From NCBI GenBank assembly GCA_014549065.1, contig JACDOX010000027.1, positions 1,929,691-1,993,690 of the forward strand: a stretch of DNA of 64,000 nt, in the 5' to 3' direction. Under the pieces are notes generated by a model. It ran no database searches. It was given only the letters and a program-made list of their open reading frames with translations, and was not told where the DNA came from. The translations under genes and the position numbers were made by a program. The DNA is from Cardinalis cardinalis. Taxonomy: Eukaryota; Chordata; Aves; Passeriformes; Cardinalidae. Positions 25,155-36,800 of the stretch are shown one piece after another; position 1 is the stretch's first letter; the number at the start of each line of letters is the position of its first letter.

Positions 25155-25515
25155 TAGTTCACTGTTACTGCTCTCTATAATTNCCTGAAAGGAGGTTGTA
25201 GTAAGGTGGGGGTTGGTTGACCCCTTCTCCCAGGTAAAAANTGATGGGATCAGAGGAAATGGCCTNAAGTTGTGCNAGGGCAGATTTATATTTGATATGA
25301 GGGAAAATTTCTTCACTGAAAGAGTGGTCAGGCATGGGAAGTGGCATCCCAGGGAAGCAGTGGAATCACTGTCCTTGGAAGTGTTCAAAAGGTGTGTGGA
25401 TGTGGCAGTTAAGAGGTACGGTTTAGTGGTGAACACAGTGGTGTTACGTTAATGGTTGGANTTAATTATTTTAGAGGTCTTTCCAATGTAAATGATTCTA
25501 TAAGATTCTTTGTGA
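25155..25515 (+). mobile_element. CR1 LINE 3' fragment, plus orientation, diverged
   Basis: Diverged CR1 phrases are in order: CCTGAAAGGAGGTTGTAGTA, AATTTCTTCACTGAAAGAGT, CCTTGGAAGTGTTCAAAAGG and a degraded GGTCTTTCCAATGTAAATGA tail ending ATTCTATAAGATTCT. Only the final 360 bases or so remain. It lies beyond the THSD1 poly(A) candidate. Confidence 0.9.
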
Positions 25516-25605
25516 ATTGCCAGATATTNTCAAGCCATTTTAATTTTTTGTTCCCAGAACAGGTATTAATCAAATAATCTTGTTGTTTGCTGGTTTTGTT
25601 CATAA

Positions 25606-25611
25606 TTTATT
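25606..25611 (-). terminator. THSD1: Candidate poly(A) signal of THSD1
   Basis: Plus-strand TTTATT equals AATAAA on the minus strand, about 0.9 kb past the THSD1 stop at 26505-26507. No nearer canonical hexamer was noticed, though variant signals could be used. Confidence 0.4.
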
Positions 25612-26504
25612 TTGAGCTTGCTGTAGTAGTATTATTGTCAATGTATTTACATTTAAAAAAATTAATAAAGGAAAGGATGACTATGGAAAGGATGCATAAT
25701 TCAACAGTTCTCTCATTGCTTTTTANAAGTAACATGCTGCAGTAACATTTCTGTGAGGACTAAANTCTGACAACCTGTTCTCTTTGCCCTCTCTGTAGCA
25801 TGCCTTTTGTACTAATTTCCTGCAAATATTTGCACATTGTTTTCTTGATATAAATATTGACAGTAAGAAAATATCAAAGTCTTGAATGATGAAAATGTCT
25901 CCTCAATTTTAAATTCACTCAAGTATTCAGCATCAATTGTTTGTACTTTCATGCAACCAGCTAAAACACCCCCCACCATATGAGTTATTTGAGCAACACC
26001 TACAAATCAACACAGTTCACTGATGACTATCAGAAAAATNATGAAAACTGCCCACAGATTGAGCTTTGTGCTTTCTAGATGGGAAATGATTCACTAATCA
26101 GAACAGATGGTTGAGGGTGCTGGACAGTGGATGCTTCAGTATCTCACAGTCTACCAGTACACAGTGGACAAGGTGGGAAATGTCAGTGGCACTCATCATG
26201 TATGATGCACAAAACATGATGCTTTACACAATAAAATCTATTGCCTATTCCTGAGCCACACCTTAACTAACGTGTTCCTTCCCAGGGTACTTTGTGTGTC
26301 CTGTACACACATACATACAAAAAATAATTATATGAAAGCACTTTTCAGTAATTAGAAAGGAGTATGTTCCCACAAGCCAGACCTGGGGCATTATTCCCTG
26401 CCGCTGTGTGGAGGTAACGNGACTCCTGCTCTTTCACCAGAAGCCAAGCGATCCTGCAGATCCTCTCCCACGCATGGCACTCCTGCAGGGCCACGATGAG
26501 TCAC

Positions 26505-27880
26505 TCAGATCACCAGCTTCTCAATGCTCAGAGTACTTGTTTCATCTTCTTCATTTGAGCCAAAATACCCAGGGAGGTCGATCATCTGCTGCTCCGCCTC
26601 CGTTAAGCCAAAAGTAGAGTTGTCATAAAAGGCAAACTCAGGGTCCAGGGGGAAGCTCTGGCACTTGTCCCTTCGATACTGGGCAGGGCTGACGCTTTGG
26701 CCTCTCTGGGAATTATCTTTGCCATTTGGGCNGGTTTCTTTCCGCCACACACCTTTGGGGTTAGGTGAAGGGCCCCTCTTATTTCGGCTGGGCTCAGGCT
26801 TCTCAGCTGCCCTCTCCTGACCAGCAGGCTGGCGATCCATGATCAGGTCCAGCTTCCTCACCGGGGGACCTGCCCTGTGGTGGGGCTTTGTGCCATGGCC
26901 CTGTGGTTCACACCCCAGCACAGTGCCGTGGGGCTGATCCAGCTTTTCACAAGCTGGATTAGCGTTCCTTGATTTTGGCCGTGTCTTGTCCTCCAGACCC
27001 TGGTCCCACGTCCTGGTCCTGGACTTGTAGAGGGGAGTCTGTCGGGGTGTGAGAGTGGACATGCTTCTCTCTCTGAAAGGCCTGGCCTTTTTAGTCTCGT
27101 GGAAACTGGCTGTTCTTCTGAACTGCGAGTTTCTGTGACAGCCCCTCTCAGGCAAGTCCACTCTNTTATCCTGGTGCTTGAAATGACCTCTTCTTACCAA
27201 GGTTTGGGTGGGGCTCACTGCAGGATTGGCCTGTGAGAATGAAAAATCCAGCCTAGGGTGAGAGCCTTCTCCCACCAACTTGGGCTGACTGGCTGGCTGG
27301 TCCAGGAATGGAGATTTGATTCGAAATTTGTTTGCCACTGCCTCCTCTTGGTTCTCCCCACTCAGGGGAAGCATGGTGGTGGCACCAAGAACCGTATCTG
27401 TGAGAGGATTCTGAGAGACATGGTACACCTTAGTGGTCTCTGTCAGGCCTTTCTTCTTCATCTCCTTCAGCTGCTGCTGTGCCAGCCGGTAGCTGAAAAT
27501 TGGAGGAATTATTTTTTGGGCATTTGGCTGAAAGTTTTCACTTCCAGAGGCATCATCTTCTTGGGCAAATTGGAGGCTTCGCCTGTAGGTTAGGGGAATG
27601 TTAACAGGAGCATCCCCTCCTTCAGCAAAGCTGTCCCGTTGCTTGTTGCCTTGGCAAATGTTCTCCTCATCTGAGTTTTTCCGGAAGCCGGGGGAATGGA
27701 CGGAGTTTCGCCGGACAGCAGTGCTGCACTTTTGAGCTCTGCAGAGCTTCCTCCAGAGGGTGATAAGAACAGTGGCAAAGATGATGAATAAGCACAGCGA
27801 GATACCTGTGATGGTAACTATATTATTTGCTTTCTGGTCCTCTCCTGGCTGAACAGAAGGTGGGATGGGAGGCTGGACAG
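26505..27880 (-). CDS. THSD1: THSD1 last coding exon: transmembrane and cytoplasmic region
   Basis: The minus-strand acceptor GCTCTTTCTTACAG at 27881-27882 is followed by 1376 bases open to TGA (26505-26507), phase 1 in. It encodes residues 395-852: a short Pro-rich juxtamembrane stretch, the membrane span GISLCLFIIFATVLITLW (about 415-437), then a long, probably disordered cytoplasmic tail. Tail motifs shared with human THSD1 include NSVHSPGFRKNSDEENIC, FSYRLAQQQLKEMKKKGL, RERSMSTLTPRQ and the C-terminal DLPGYFGSNEEDETS...EKLVI. n bases at 26732 and 27165 leave two codons uncertain. No frameshift is seen over the whole exon. Confidence 0.97.
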
Positions 27881-30800
27881 CTGTAAGAAAGAGCACACAC
27901 ATCTGTCGGAGTTGCACTGGCAGCAGCATTTTGATATTTGAGGATGGATACTTCACTACCAAGGAAAATAAACCATAAATAAACCACAGTACAGGAAGTT
28001 GTCTGCCATTAAAATTTGCTCATTGGAGATGACTTACTACTTGATTTCAAACTGGCATGAACATCTACTTACTTTAAACCAAGACTTTAAGCCACAGACC
28101 TTTTAAATGTAATAGGTTTTTTTTTTTTCCTGTTCTGCTATTCCCATAAGGTATTACTGAATACCTGGAAAATGGAGGAACTCTGTTTGCCTTTCTTTAT
28201 GAAGTACATTTAGATTCTCTGTTGAAAAGTGACATAAAGGGGGTAAAAAGAATTCAACCCAGGCTAGTACTTCAGGTATCACTTTTAAATTATTTTTAGG
28301 AGAGCTTAAGTGGGTGTGAGAACTGAAATTAATTTGAAGAGAGAGGCAGCATCAGGAGAGGCAATGCAACTTTTTTAAGCAGTCCTCTGAGGATGCTTCT
28401 ACCACTATCTGGTGCCACAGTCCCAGAGGACAAAACCTTCCCACACCACAGAAAGTTTTCAACTGAAAGTGCCATTGCTCTTCCTCCAGCATTCTACTAC
28501 CATTTTTCTGTTGTGGACTGGAGATGGGACTTCAAACAGCAAAGAGTACTCNGCAAATCCCTCTTCACTGAGATAAACCCTTCTTCACTGAGGTAATCAG
28601 CCATCAGGACAGGTGTCTTAGGGAAGTCCTAGGGAAGTCATGGCCAGAATTCACAGACTGTCTGGACAATGCTCAGTCATATGGTTTAGCTTTAGCAGTT
28701 CTGGGGGAGCAGAGAGTTGGACTCTATGATCCTTACAGGCCACTTCCAATTTGAGATATTCTGTGATTCTAACCCATAATATGACAATCACAGAGCTTTC
28801 CACAGCCCAGTTTAAACCTCTCACTTGCCCATTCCACCACATTACAGATGGCTGAACCAGTGACAAATTGGTAATTTTTTTTTTAATAAGGTCTCAAGCA
28901 TTTCAGGGGCAATCTTCAACAGAATCCAGCATGGTCAAAAGTGGATTAATTGGTCCTGTAGCTAATTTTAGTATCTGTTAGCATTGCCCAAATTCTTCTG
29001 TTCTGGTCAGATATGAGCTCTCTAAAGCCATGAAGATTTTGTTGGAGGACAAGGCTGGTTAGTTGCAGTTGACAAGAGCTGGCCAAGAAGGTGTGAGCTC
29101 AAACGAAACCACTGAACAACCCTGCCCTAGTCTCTAGTTTTATCCAGAACCCAAAGCCTTCCATCAGACTGACAGCCAGCTGTAAGACTTGGCAGGTGCT
29201 CCTGCCTGCACCACAGTGACCATCCAGGAATAGGAAATGTGACTGCAGAATAACAAGAACTGGACACCATGTACTTCCCATAATTCAGGAGAACACACAC
29301 TCAACAGCAAGCTGGTAGTGCAGCTGTTAGGTGGGCAGGATGCACAAATGCACTGATGAACACAGGCTAGAAGGTCTCAGGCTGCTCCAGAACAGAAGTG
29401 CAGAGTGCTGGGCTATTTGTAATGCATACTGTGCTGCATTGTTTGGGATACACGGCTAACAGCAAGGAACTGAGAAGTTCCAAAAAGGACTGAGTCCCTG
29501 TGGTTCACTTCTTCGTGCACCTCATTGGCCCCTGCACCATGTGCAGGCCTTGCTCATTCAGCCATTTGCTCCATCTGCTGGACTAATGTCTGCAGAGTTA
29601 TACTGGAAACAGAACCTGTCTGCTTCTGAAAGCTGCAGACAGCCAGAGTGGGAAGGGTGAGGGTGACACTCCCAGCTTGAGATCAGGCAGCAGATGAATG
29701 CTGTAAAGTCAGAGCGTCAAACCCCTCCTTGAGCAAGCTGAGATTCAATGGGATGTAATCATTATGTGATTCTGTAAAGGAAGCTGCCCCATGTGGGAGC
29801 AGGAGGATTAGAAAGCATATGCAAGACAGAAGCGAGGTATTTCCTCCAGATGATCCCACGGCAATGGGTGCAGATGCAGGCCTGCTTTTGCTCTCTATGT
29901 ATTAACCTCCTTATTAACCTAGAGACCTCACTGGAATCTGGGGATTGTCCAGACCTGCTGAGTCCAACCACACTGCCACAGCTGTGTGCACAGTGTATGC
30001 ACAGGATGGCTGGAAACCATCATACACCTTTTTCAGCTGCACACCTGCATGGGAGGAGTGACCCCTCTGAGAAGCACCAGAGGCTGTCACCTCCATGCAG
30101 GCAAAGCAAAGTCCACACACAGATCGTATTTCCAGCACATGCTCTGCATGCAGGGAACCCCCCACAGNGAGCTCCCTGCACCAGGATGCTCTCTGAGCTC
30201 TAGGCTCCAGAGGTGGGGAGTGAAAGTGGCTGGTAAGGATACAAACCAAATTATACACTTACACACATACCCCTCCAGAAGATAGTCAGAATTAATGGAA
30301 TATTACAGCTCAACAGCAGCTTTGGAAAAACACTAACAACCTCACTGTGTTTTGGTGGTGGCATTGCTGCCCACAGCAGCCTCAGAGAGTCTGGCATAGA
30401 GAAGACAACTAGAGCAGGGCTGGTTCAAACTGGGGACCCAAAGNATCTAAATTGCTCTTCTNTGCTTTCACTCAGAGCTTTACTAAATAAGCAAACCCAC
30501 ATGGCCAGCGTTTTCAAGTCATTAAAAACATTAGACCTGTTAAAACATTCCCAGTGCTTCATGACCACTGACAACACGTAATACCTGGTTTGATGGAATA
30601 TAATTTTTANTATTTTCCATTCACCCAAACTTTTGTTAAATACAACCCATTTCCTGCAGTGTTCCACAACACATTTCAGTCCTGCCTGTATACTTCTGAG
30701 GCCTTCATCCCCAACACGTGAAGCTGGGTCAAGCCAATACTTCCACTAAAAACAGTCCTCCCCTCTTCCTGCTCCAGCTGCACATTCTCTCCCCCTGCTG

Positions 30801-33800
30801 TCCTTTCCTTTTCAGTGGCATAAGCACCACAGTGGCCACAGGCTAAACTCCCCACATCCCCAAACTGTCCATTTTTTAGCTGCTTCCATTCCAGTTCTAC
30901 ATACTGCACTTTTGCAAGCAGAAAGTGCCTGAAAGCAGCCAAAGCAAGGAGTAAGGCCTGCTGGTCACTTTGTAATAGCTTAAAATATCTGTTAAATTAT
31001 AGTCTGAGATCCTAGGAGCCTACACAGTTCCCAGGTATCTTTCATTCCCCATCCCCTGTGGGACACAAAGGNACTGGAGCTTGTTGATCAGCCTTCTGTT
31101 CTCTGTGGTCCCTTGGCATCAGCACATTTCTTTTCAGCAGGGAGTTTGCAAGCAGCAAAAAATTTTGCACAGACTGAGCACCTGTACCCTGCTGAAAGAG
31201 GGCACTTCTAAGGCCCCTCAACGGTGGCTGTCAGCACCCAACTATGGTGCTGGCACAGCCTCATCCAGCCCCACTGGAGACCATGTGGCTGCTNTAATCC
31301 ACTTTGTAGAAGGCTCAGGTTTCTTGTATCTGCACTCACTTGCCACCCACCAGCAGTGGCCAGTTGTTACAGATAGGTAAGGGTTTATAAAAGCTTTATA
31401 AAGCCTTACCTATCAGTAACAGCCAGCCTGCCCTGTCACAGGCCAGCAGCAATGGCAGGCTTCAGCAGAGGGAGACCTGGCACTACCACCTCAAAAAGCT
31501 CACAGAATGGCAACATCATACCACAGATCCCAGCTGGAACCAGCAACCTTTTTAAACTGACTTTAGCTTTCTAATAGGTTTCCACTGGAGTCNCTTTCAC
31601 GCTTTCACTACTGAACANGTTCTGATAGCCCCAAGGTCTCTCTTTCAGGACTTCTCCACTCTCTGATCATCCTGGAGATTTTAAACTGCTTCCATTGCAC
31701 CCACAGCATTCAGAAATATTATGCCTTGGAGCCCTATCTCCAGTGTCCCATAATCAGATGCACAGAGGCTCCTGCCCTACTCCATCAACCACAGGAATGT
31801 GACAGCCCCCCAGATCAGTATGACTGAAAGAGAGACAGGATGTTTCCATTTTACTTTGCTTTTGCCAGGGCGGTCACAGGACCAAGGGAAGAGGAGCAGA
31901 GCGACATACACACACACTCCTCCAGNGAGCACAGGGAAGTCTCCCTCGGCGATCCAGCGCAGCCTGATTTCGCCGGCGAGGAGCTGAGGCACTCTCGGAA
32001 GCGCTCCCGGATTCCGTCCCCACAGGTGACACTGCACGGGCTCCAGGGCTGCCACCGGCTCCACGTTTCTACAAACACACAAGCTCACAGCAATGAGGAA
32101 CAGGTCTGCCTCCTTACCTTTAATGACACAGCCAATTGTCCTCTTTTTGAGAAAAACAGCAATAAATAACCAAGCAATGCAANCAGCAAGACCAAAATAG
32201 CAAGCAGCATCCAGGGATGGGCCAAAGCTTCCACTTGTTGTTTTCCTGTTTTCACCCCAGTGTCAGCCTGCAACACAGTAAGTCAGCTGGCAGGCAGGTT
32301 CTGCCTGGAACAACAGCAAAAGGAAATGAATCCACAGATCTTTGAAGTGGGCTGGTAATTTATATATTCATCCAATTCCTGCCTGACAAACAGTGCATTT
32401 ACAGCAGGATAATTTGATTGACTGATGTACAGTTACTGCTGATTTATATGACTGTGACAGGATGATAAGCCTACAAGGCCTAATGAAATGGCAACATTGG
32501 TTCACTCTTTTATTTTCTTTCCAGCACACAAGCGTGTTATTGAATCATTCATCTGGCAGGTCTCTATTGTTTTATTGCTTATGATTAGGCAATTAACTCA
32601 TGGATGGAATTTTGCATGTTCATTTATTTATTTTAACTGGAGGCAGANGCAGGTTCTAACACTTTATTATAATTTTTATATGTGTAATAAAATCCCTCTT
32701 TTTCTTAGACAACATCCTCATCCAGNGATCTCCATATTCAAACTTTCCAGCAGTGAGAACCCAGAGAGGCAAAGATGGGACCATTCCTGTCCCTGCGTGA
32801 CAGTGGTGACACTGAGGCAGGGCCACAACTTTAAATTACAAACTAATGCATGATTTCAGGTGCAATCTTAAAAGATAAAANCGCTAGGGATGCTCCTGTG
32901 TGTCAGCTGACTTTGACAGAAAGAACAATAGACTTCTTAACTTCATTGCACTGCCCACAGATAAAGTAGAAAAACAGCTAAATAATTTTTTTTAAGTAGA
33001 CCAGGTTAAACTCTGCTCTTTTAGACAATTTATGGTGTTGCTACTGCCAACACAAGCCGTGATTTTTAATTTTATTACTGCTGCTAGCACGCCCCGAGCC
33101 CTTAACCAAGTTATGATGTTCAAGCACTGGAGAATGTTGCATGACTGAAAATGGCTTTATGATTTCACGTTTTATTGGTTGCTGTATTGTTCCTAGTGTG
33201 TTATTATTTTTAAATGTCTCTAACAAGAATAAATACAGCTGTGTTTCAATAAACATTAAATTGTAACTGCTTTGGGCTCTGTTGTACAGAGTTTTGTGCC
33301 CATGTCAGCATTAATGTGAGCAGCCTAAGAGGAGCAGTGCAGTGGAGCTGCCCTCCCAGTGCAGGTTCTCACCTGCACTGCAGGATGGGGCCCCAGAGTT
33401 TGAGCTTACACTTGTGCTGCCAGCCATGGCTGCAGAGTGTGTGGGCACCTATTCACACACATTTGTGTCCCTGCATGCCCCAGGACATCTGCCTGGCCTA
33501 ATGCAGAGGAGAGATGGGCATGGCAACACTGGGCCTGGTGCTGCTGTGGTTCTAAGCCCACACAACATCAAGTGACCACCCCAGCTGTTTGTCACCCACT
33601 CCACCACAATACTGCAACATCCAAGACCCCAGGCTGTATTTCACTTTGTGCTCTTCATGNACCTCTCTGCTTTCACCTCTCTGTCTCTGGAGATGGTGAT
33701 GAGCCCAAAGGCAGGCTTTCAGACTCCTCCTTCAGTTTGCAGCCATGTGCACTGCCAGTGAAGTGCAAAATGGAGCAAGTGTATGGTGTCAAGGAAAAAG

Positions 33801-36800
33801 AGAATCAGAGGATGCCAACAAGCAGGAAACTGAGNAAGTTTGCTGGGACAAGGAGTCCTAAAAAGGGACAGACCATCAACAGTTTACAAAACCACATCAG
33901 TTAGTGAGCCAAGGTATTACTGAGGGCAGGAAGAAAAAATGTTCATAATCAATAGTCAGTAAAGGGCTCNTTGATACCTTCTCAAAAAGACCTGATAGTA
34001 TCATATACATCATAGGATCTCCCAACAGTTTTCTTCATATCAGGATCATGAAGGACTCCAGCAGTGTCCCTCACCACTGGTAGAGAGGCTAGCTGAAGGA
34101 CCTACCTACTTGTAGACCTACAGACTCTTTGTGTGAGCAGCTTGGTGAGTTCCTGTCATAATTTCCAGTGCATGAGCTAACTTGTTTCCCTCTCTCCACA
34201 TTTCCTGCTCATCTAAACTTCTGTTAATTAAAGTCAGATGCAGAGCCAANCTCAGAAAGGTTCTGGTTGCCTCCAGTGCTAACACTGGTGATAGTGGAGG
34301 GTGCTCAACAGGCTCCACACTGATGCCTGTGGGTTTCAACATACAAGAACATTTAGGATGAGTAATTTCCCAACACTGACGTCAAACCTGACGTGCCCAT
34401 TGCTCCAGGACACTTTTCACTGACTTGGACTTTGGCTAAAGGTATAGAGTTCCTTCGCAAAAACACTTGGCATCCATAGCTTTGGGGCTAAGAAATGTGC
34501 CTTAAACAGCAGGAAAGCAAGAAATGTTCCAGCTCCCATGAAAGATGTGAGATTTAAACTCCTGCATCTTGCTCTGCAATCCCCTGCAATTACCAGAATG
34601 TAAAAGAAAATGAAACACAGTTATTCTCCCCCAAGGAAATGAAATTATTAACCTCCATTTAAGACAAACAGATTGAAAATGCCAGGGGAAAAACCAGAAG
34701 GTATGCACTGCAAACTAGCTCTAATAAGCATGAGGTTTCTTCACACACAATTGAGGAATCAATTATCAATGTGAAGACATCTAACTGATGAGTTATTTTG
34801 AAATAGCTGACAGTTGGCAGATCTGCCAACATGAAAGATAAATGCAATTAACTGTGTTAATTATTGTTCTGCATAAATTTCTCCCCTCAGATTTCCATGT
34901 TCACAAGATTTTGTGCATGCAGCATTGTCCATCAGCACAGTCAGCAAGGGACACTCAGCATCNTCCTTCCAGCCTGACACACATGACCAGTCTTAAACAC
35001 TTCAACCAGGCCAGTGGTGTGGGACAAAATCACTAATTACTGACAGGTTCATGTAAGTATCTGTACTAGCCTAGGGGATTGCAGGATATTTTTGGAAGCT
35101 GAGATCAGTTTTTAGGTCCTGAAAACAGCCACTCACCCTTCCACGGAAATGAAGCTTGGGTGCACTGAAATGGTGGCATGTTCCAACAGTTACTAATTTG
35201 GACAACGAAAGGAAAAGGATCCCTTTAAAAAAAGAAATCCTGGGAAAATTAGAGTCTTTTCCCCACAAGCAGGCATTGTTAAGAAATGGGGAGGCACAGC
35301 CTAAAAATAATTTTTTTCCAGAAGCTGAGTCTCTAAGTGAGTCTGTAAAACTTGATTTATTCCTAATGTGTGGAGATGAAGCATTTATTGACACAGAAAA
35401 AGTAGATGGGGTACAAACCAGCCCTAGCACACCCAAATCTCCTGCATATACCTGTTTCTAAATAAACACCCAACCCAGGTACAGATTCAGGCAACAGAGC
35501 TAATTGGTTCCCAGATTTTCCTACCAACAAGCAGATCTGACTCACACAGTCTTATTCAGGAAGCAAAAATTTGACAGAAATTGAACATCCTTGCCTGACC
35601 TCCAGATGCTCCATTTGCTCCTCTCCTCCCTTACTGACCACTTTTCTCTTCAGAAGGTCTTCCCCCACATTCCTCTTTCCCTTTTCAGGCAACAGCTGCA
35701 TTTCTTATGCCCTGCCAACATCCCAAACGCAAAAGTCAGATGAAAAAACTCATTTGTGCTGTAGGCAACTGCAAGAGACTTCAGTGTAAGTCACACCAAA
35801 GTTGAAATTAGTCTCCAGAGTGTAACTAGGAACTGGAAAAGAAAGTTAATTAACACCAGAAATAAGAAAAAACACCTTTTTCTACACTTTAGCATTACTG
35901 GTTAATACTATCAGTCTTGTCCTGAATGTTTCAAGCAGGATACAGACTAGAACATGGGACAACCTTCTAAGGAGAGCAGAAGTCTCACTGCTGGGAACAC
36001 TTAAATCCCAGGTGAGAAAAGCACAGGATTAAGCATGCAAAAGCATGAGCTTGCAATGCATCTGCAGCTGGAGAAGATGATCTAAGAGAGTTTCCTACCT
36101 CAGATATCCCAATAATCCAGTCAAACACTGGGGAAAAAATGAGCTGCATGTTCCTCTGTGAAACAATGAAGAGCTCATCAAGATGAATGAAGTGACTCAC
36201 ATCTCATTGTTAATTTTTTCACTGACTTTCACAGATTCTCCAGTTAGGNTCTAGAGAAAACTGCACAGGTGCTGTCTCACAATTAATGGATATATTCCTC
36301 ACCTTTAATAGATATATTCACAGCCTTGGAGAGCATAAGTTTTTTGTGACACTTATTCTGAAACTGATCACCTGGGCCCGAAGAGCTGCTGACCTGGCCC
36401 ACTCAGGCCCACTGGCAGCTTTCTGCTTCCTAATCCAAGCACAAGACAGATTCCTGTTCCAAAAGGCTGTACTAAACTTGGCCTGAATGAGGAGTAAAGA
36501 GCAGGACTGACAAAGCACCAGGAATATAACTCATGTCTGATTTATGGAAAAGAGATATGGCAAAATCATATTTTATCTCATCATCTGTGGTTTGGATGAA
36601 GATCATTTTAATGATTTAGGAACTTTGATCATTTACAAAACAGTATCTCTGCCTCATAACAATAGAGCATATGCTAAATGAAGTAAGAACTGGCTGAGTG
36701 ACAGATTGGATATGCAACTGTCAACAGAAAACCATCACTGAGTGAGAATGCATTTGGAGAGATTCCAGAGGGATCAGTATAAGGCTCAGTGCTTCCCTAG

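Larger units (their letters stand above)
27881..31909 (-). other. THSD1: THSD1 intron between the TSP1 and transmembrane exons
   Basis: About 4.0 kb. It holds a CR1 tail fragment (28620-28772) and a 55-nt palindrome (31366-31420). No additional exon was recognised. Confidence 0.8.
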
